A stretch of 64,000 nucleotides of DNA from Runella slithyformis DSM 19594. Its GTDB lineage: Bacteria > Bacteroidota > Bacteroidia > Cytophagales > Spirosomataceae. The position numbers and the translations under genes were made by a program. Under the pieces are notes generated by a model, which saw only the letters and a list, made by a program, of their open reading frames with translations, made no database searches and was not told the DNA's origin. This document shows, one piece after another, positions 60,778-64,000 of the stretch. The stretch is from NCBI RefSeq assembly GCF_000218895.1, contig NC_015703.1, forward strand, positions 2,679,001-2,743,000. The letters run 5' to 3'. Numbering within the stretch: position 1 is the first letter of the stretch; each line of letters begins with the position of its first letter.

Positions 60778-61197
60778 TTAAAACTGCTCTGTTTTTGAGA
60801 AGTAAAAGCTTCCTTCGAGGGCTGCATTCTCATCGGAGTCAGAACCGTGTACGGCATTGGCTTCAATGGATTTGGCAAACAGCTTACGGATAGTGCCTTC
60901 GGCGGCCTGTGCGGGATTCGTCGCGCCGATCAGGGTACGGAAGTCAGCAACGGCATTTTCTTTTTCCAGAATGGCGGCGTAGATAGGCCCCGAAGACATA
61001 TAGTTACAAAGGTCGTTATAAAAAGGACGCTCAGCATGTACAGCATAAAACTCACCGGCCCGTTCTTTGGTCAATAAGGTTTTTTTGAGGGCAACGATCC
61101 TGAATCCGGCCTCTTCAATTATTTTTAAAATAGCTCCTGAGTTACCGTCTGCCACTGCGTCAGGCTTAATCATCGTAAATGTTCGGTTGGTCGTCAT
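60778..61197 (-). CDS. ndk: Nucleoside diphosphate kinase
   Basis: 139 residues, the family length. [28 protein letters not shown] at the N-terminus is the NDK start. [16 protein letters not shown] at the C-terminus includes the Ser/Asp loop, preceded by NAVHGSDS with the catalytic His. It exchanges gamma-phosphate between NTPs and NDPs. The leader has a CGAACGGC hairpin, and a TAATTTTG box lies 131 bp upstream. Confidence 0.96.
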   Translation of the reverse strand: MTTNRTFTMIKPDAVADGNSGAILKIIEEAGFRIVALKKTLLTKERAGEFYAVHAERPFYNDLCNYMSSGPIYAAILEKENAVADFRTLIGATNPAQAAEGTIRKLFAKSIEANAVHGSDSDENAALEGSFYFSKTEQF

Positions 61198-61229
61198 TGT
61201 TGATTCTTTTATGTGTTATTAAAGGATTT

Positions 61230-61247
61230 CGAACGGCCTGCCGTTCG
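61230..61247. repeat. Hairpin in the ndk leader
   Basis: Perfect 8-bp stem CGAACGGC / GCCGTTCG with a CT loop, 33 bp before the ndk ATG. No T-tract directly after on the minus strand, so a terminator is less likely than a regulatory or processing structure. Confidence 0.5.
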
Positions 61248-61327
61248 GTGCTTTATGAAGGAGACCCATCTTTTGAGATGTATAACGTTGCTAAAAAATA
61301 AATAGACATTCTCCTAAAAATACGCCG

Positions 61328-61335
61328 CAAAATTA
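61328..61335 (-). promoter_or_regulatory. -7 box TAATTTTG before ndk
   Basis: Minus-strand TAATTTTG, 131 bp before the ndk ATG. Confidence 0.4.
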
Positions 61336-61377
61336 GGAAGTCTATGCGGCTTTCGGAAACATTTCAACGAAAGTTGC

Positions 61378-61385
61378 TAACTTTG
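61378..61385 (+). promoter_or_regulatory. -7 box TAACTTTG before the DHH gene
   Basis: TAACTTTG with the ATG at 61392 only six bases further, so the transcript would be leaderless or nearly so. Confidence 0.5.
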
Positions 61386-61391
61386 CAGGCT

Positions 61392-62420
61392 ATGCAACAG
61401 TGGAACGCCTTTTACGAACTGATTCATTCGGATTCAAAACGTTTTGTGATACTTACCCACCAAAACCCGGATGCGGATGCGATCGGGTCTTCTTTGGGAT
61501 GGAAACTATACCTTCAGAAAAAAGGACATATCGCTACGGTCATTATTCCTAACGAATGCCCTTCCAATCTGCGTTGGATGCCGGACTTTGCCGAAGTGGT
61601 CACTTTCGACCAAAATGCACAAACCGTAGCCTTATCCAAAAAGCTTTTAGAGGAAGCCGAGGTCATTTGCTGTCTGGATTTCAATGCGCTGCATCGTATA
61701 AAAGGGCTGGGGGGACTGGCTCAAAATTCTCAAGCCGTCAAAGTCCTGATCGACCATCATATCGAACCTGAAACATTTGCCGATTTTGTTTTTTCAGATA
61801 CAACAAGAGCGGCTACGGCTCAGTATATTTTGGAAATCATCCAACAACTGGGCGATGCGCCGTTGCTGGATAAGCCCATCGCTGAATGTCTCTATGCCGG
61901 CATCATGACCGATACGGGCTCGTTCCGACATGGCAGTACCACGCCGGAAGTACATTTGGCCGTCGCGGAATTGATGAAAACAGGCCTGAATGTAAATTAT
62001 GTACACCGCTCTATTTTTGATAATAATTCGCTCGGACGCACCCGCCTGCTCGGCTATGTGCTTTCTGAGAAACTGACGTACCTGCCTGAGTACCGTACCG
62101 TGTACATGACCATTTCAATGGATGAGCTTAAACGGTTTAATTCAGAGATCGGCGATACGGACGGAATCGTCAATTTTGGCCTTTCACTCGAAAATGTGGT
62201 GATGTCGGTACTGCTCATTGAGCGACGGGACGAGATAAAGCTGTCGTTTCGGTCAGTGCAGGATTTTTCGGTGCGAGACCTTGCCAATAAGTACTTTTCC
62301 GGCGGAGGCCACAAAAATGCGTCGGGCGGGCGTACGGGCACAACATTGGCCGAAACGGTAAATTTGCTTTTATCCGTACTTCCCGAATACCAAACCCAGC
62401 TTTTAAACGTTGAGAAATAG
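61392..62420 (+). CDS. DHH/DHHA1 phosphoesterase (NrnA-like)
   Basis: 342 residues from the ATG at 61392; the frame runs up to 61344 but through the promoter. The DHH part has HQNPDADAIGSSLGW near 22 and VLIDHHIEPE near 118, with the metal-binding Asp and His. The DHHA1 part ends with FSGGGHKNASGGR near 308. NrnA-type enzymes degrade short oligoribonucleotides and dephosphorylate pAp. The FKBP lipoprotein follows on the same strand, 96 bp away. Confidence 0.92.
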   Translation: MQQWNAFYELIHSDSKRFVILTHQNPDADAIGSSLGWKLYLQKKGHIATVIIPNECPSNLRWMPDFAEVVTFDQNAQTVALSKKLLEEAEVICCLDFNALHRIKGLGGLAQNSQAVKVLIDHHIEPETFADFVFSDTTRAATAQYILEIIQQLGDAPLLDKPIAECLYAGIMTDTGSFRHGSTTPEVHLAVAELMKTGLNVNYVHRSIFDNNSLGRTRLLGYVLSEKLTYLPEYRTVYMTISMDELKRFNSEIGDTDGIVNFGLSLENVVMSVLLIERRDEIKLSFRSVQDFSVRDLANKYFSGGGHKNASGGRTGTTLAETVNLLLSVLPEYQTQLLNVEK

Positions 62421-62516
62421 TTTGTCAGTCAATACTTTATCAGAATAACTCATTAAAAAGTAATCAATCAATCACAAATAACGGATAACAATTAACTGTG
62501 CAAGAGCACTCATTTC

Positions 62517-63398
62517 ATGAAATTTAAATCAATACTTTCTTTTTTTGCAGCGGGAGCCCTGCTTGCTGCGTGTAACAATCGCGTCAGTGTAAGCGACACA
62601 GGCTTGAAATACCAGATTCATGACCAGAAAGGCGAAGGTCGCAAACCCAAAATCGGTGATATCCTGACCGTACAACTGGTTCTGAAAAACAGTCGTGATT
62701 CGGTTTTGCGAGATACTTACAAAGAAGGTCGTCCGCTTCAGGTGATGCTCCAAACCCCTCCTTTTAAAGGTTCTTTTGAAGAAGGGCTGGCGATGTTGGC
62801 CAAAGGCGACAGTGCCTCCTTTTTCGTAAGTGCAGATTCGCTTTTTACGCGTATGATGCAGCCCCTGCCCGCAGGTATTACCAAAGGAACCGACATTCAG
62901 TTTACGGTCAAAGTACTTGAAGTTCAAAATGAGCAGGAATTCCAAAAAGGACAGGCTGCCGCGCGTGAAGGACAGGTAAAAGTGGATGCTAAGATCATTG
63001 ATGCTTACGTGGCCAAAAATTCGCTGAAAACGATTGAAACGCCGTCAGGGTTAAATTACGTAATCGTAAAAGAAGGAGAGGGAGTGAAGCCCGTAGCCGG
63101 CAATATGGTATCGGTGCATTACGTTGGTAAGCTGCTGGATGGCAAAGAATTTGACAGTTCATATAAAAATCCGCAAAGCGGCGGCAAGCCGGTCGATTTC
63201 CCGATTGGTCAGGGAATGGTGATTCCCGGTTGGGAAGAAGGCATTATGAATATGCGAAAAGGCGGTAAGAGTACGTTTATTATACCATCAAGTTTAGCCT
63301 ACGGCGAAGCCGGCTCGCCGGGTACTATTCCGCCAAATTCGGTATTGGTATTTGACGTAGAGCTTGTGGATGTAAAAAATGCGCCGAAACAGCAATAG
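62517..63398 (+). CDS. FKBP-type peptidyl-prolyl isomerase lipoprotein, two domains
   Basis: 293 residues. The signal peptide ends in a lipobox ALLAACNN (Cys near 19), so it is anchored to a membrane. A first FKBP-like domain at about 30-140 (KIGDILTVQLVLKN, FEEGLAMLAKGDSASFFV) lacks several active residues. The second (about 175-285) is complete: VSVHYVGKLLDGKEFDSS, GQGMVIPGWEEGIMNMRKGGKSTFIIPSSLAYGEAG. It probably assists folding of periplasmic proteins. A second FKBP-like gene starts 116 bp downstream. Confidence 0.92.
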   Translation: MKFKSILSFFAAGALLAACNNRVSVSDTGLKYQIHDQKGEGRKPKIGDILTVQLVLKNSRDSVLRDTYKEGRPLQVMLQTPPFKGSFEEGLAMLAKGDSASFFVSADSLFTRMMQPLPAGITKGTDIQFTVKVLEVQNEQEFQKGQAAAREGQVKVDAKIIDAYVAKNSLKTIETPSGLNYVIVKEGEGVKPVAGNMVSVHYVGKLLDGKEFDSSYKNPQSGGKPVDFPIGQGMVIPGWEEGIMNMRKGGKSTFIIPSSLAYGEAGSPGTIPPNSVLVFDVELVDVKNAPKQQ

Positions 63399-63406
63399 CA
63401 GTTATG

Positions 63407-63480
63407 GGTGAATAGTGATCAGTGAATCGTTTTTTGAACGGTACAAACCACAAACCACCGATTACTGCTCATTATTCACC
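63407..63480. repeat. Long imperfect inverted repeat between FKBP genes
   Basis: GGTGAATAGTGATCAGTGAATCG (63407-63429) pairs with its near complement ending at 63480 over about 22 positions with few mismatches. It resembles dispersed intergenic repeats and may destabilise or terminate the upstream transcript. Confidence 0.45.
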
Positions 63481-63514
63481 TAATTACTTACTTACAAATT
63501 ATTTAATAAACAGA

Positions 63515-64000
63515 ATGAGGGGAACGTTAATTTTAGGGTTAGTTGTAAGCTTGGCTGTGACGATTGTAGCTTGCGAACAAACCGAAGAAGCCTTTCAAGA
63601 CCGTAAAACGCGCGAGAATAAAGCCGAAATACGAAGCTATTTGGCCGCCAATGGGATTCAGGCCGACAGCCTCCGGAGTGGCCTGTATTTTGCAGTTAAA
63701 AATACAAACCCCACGGCTCAAAAGCCTCAGATAGGAGATGAGATCACGTTTCGATACGTTGCCAAACGTTTTGACGGCACCGTCGTAGACAGCAGTCTGG
63801 CGGGAATAAATGATGTCTATATTCGCTCCTTTAGCTCCCGAGATATCACCGATCCTGCGTATGCTATGGCGTATCGTTTTAATCCGGTTCCTTCGTTTGA
63901 AGAACTGCTGTCTGCACCGCAGGAAAAAGTCAGAGAAGGAGATAAAGTGTCCCTTTTTGTGCCGTGGTCGTTGAGAGGGACGGGCGATGTATCGCTTTTG
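63515..64000 (+). CDS. FKBP-like lipoprotein, N-terminal part (cut by window edge)
   Basis: 162 codons visible from the ATG at 63515. The signal peptide ends VTIVACEQ (lipobox Cys near 20). The mature part has SGLYFAVKN, then KPQIGDEITFRYVAKRFDGTVVDSS near 75, the FKBP-like opening strand motif. FEELLSAPQEKVREGDKVSLFVPWSLRG near the edge is the flap region. It belongs to the same lipoprotein FKBP group as the gene before it, and the C-terminus is outside the window. Confidence 0.8.
   Translation, partial: MRGTLILGLVVSLAVTIVACEQTEEAFQDRKTRENKAEIRSYLAANGIQADSLRSGLYFAVKNTNPTAQKPQIGDEITFRYVAKRFDGTVVDSSLAGINDVYIRSFSSRDITDPAYAMAYRFNPVPSFEELLSAPQEKVREGDKVSLFVPWSLRGTGDVSLL

Noticed and set aside
1-64000. 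CRISPR arrays, rRNA and tRNA genes
   Set aside because: No regularly spaced repeats of CRISPR type, and no cloverleaf with a T-loop (GGTTCRANTCC) was noticed in the intergenic parts.

Overview
The window is chromosomal DNA of a member of the Bacteroidota, most likely order Cytophagales (Spirosomaceae/Runella-like). The grounds are the type IX secretion cargo (a gliding-motility type C-terminal domain and an APNPA-like sorting domain), the BamA-Skp-Skp cluster, LytS/LytTR regulators, PadR plus FtsX permease pairs, CDF and PurF variants, and the recurrent promoter element TAnnTTTG that Bacteroidota use in place of a classical -10 box. No rRNA, tRNA or CRISPR was seen. The species assignment is inference.

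Layout. 1-6915: a minus-strand nonulosonic-acid (sialic-acid-like) and glycan operon, in transcription order NeuB, NeuA, 554-aa membrane protein, KdsC-like phosphatase, GT17-like glycosyltransferase, second 554-aa membrane protein, MurJ-like flippase (cut by the window edge). 7196-21752: mostly housekeeping genes (ferrochelatase, GatB, acyl-CoA dehydrogenase, a CarboxypepD_reg/TonB-plug protein, PurN, acyltransferase, hydrolase, LysE, Nudix, CDF, PurF-like), with several perfect hairpin terminators between convergent genes. 21876-27348: an accessory island. An IS630-family element has landed at a TA inside an outer-membrane beta-barrel gene. Next to it lie a type IX (type B) secreted protein, a small beta-barrel protein, a second type IX protein whose sorting domain is cut off by a frameshift, and a small HTH regulator. 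A 51-bp palindrome-bearing element precedes both the barrel gene and the secreted-protein operon.

27555-41263: Tat-exported TIM-barrel protein, lipocalin-like lipoprotein, LytS/LytTR two-component pair, PadR-regulated FtsX permease, tandem MFS transporters, an ECF sigma/anti-sigma/adhesin-like operon, and CorA. 41280-52562: envelope biogenesis (two Skp-like chaperones, BamA, UppS), MATE pump, WD40 protein, Sfp-type phosphopantetheinyl transferase, SirB1-like protein, GalE and RfbB, ending in a 56-bp perfect palindrome.

52571-60721: a 1280-aa SdrD/DUF11 surface protein with a 942-bp gene-free upstream region holding twin hairpins and a 21-bp-periodic repeat; a 58-aa peptide gene cotranscribed with a divergent lysophospholipid-acyltransferase-like gene; a divergently transcribed membrane-anchored LytTR regulator; and a LuxR-type regulator with a degenerate receiver domain. 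The repeat unit recurs upstream of the LuxR-type gene. I regard this peptide/acyltransferase/LytTR/LuxR block as the best candidate for an undescribed system, possibly a lipidated ribosomal peptide. 60778-64000: Ndk, NrnA-like DHH phosphoesterase, and two FKBP-family lipoproteins, the last cut by the window edge.
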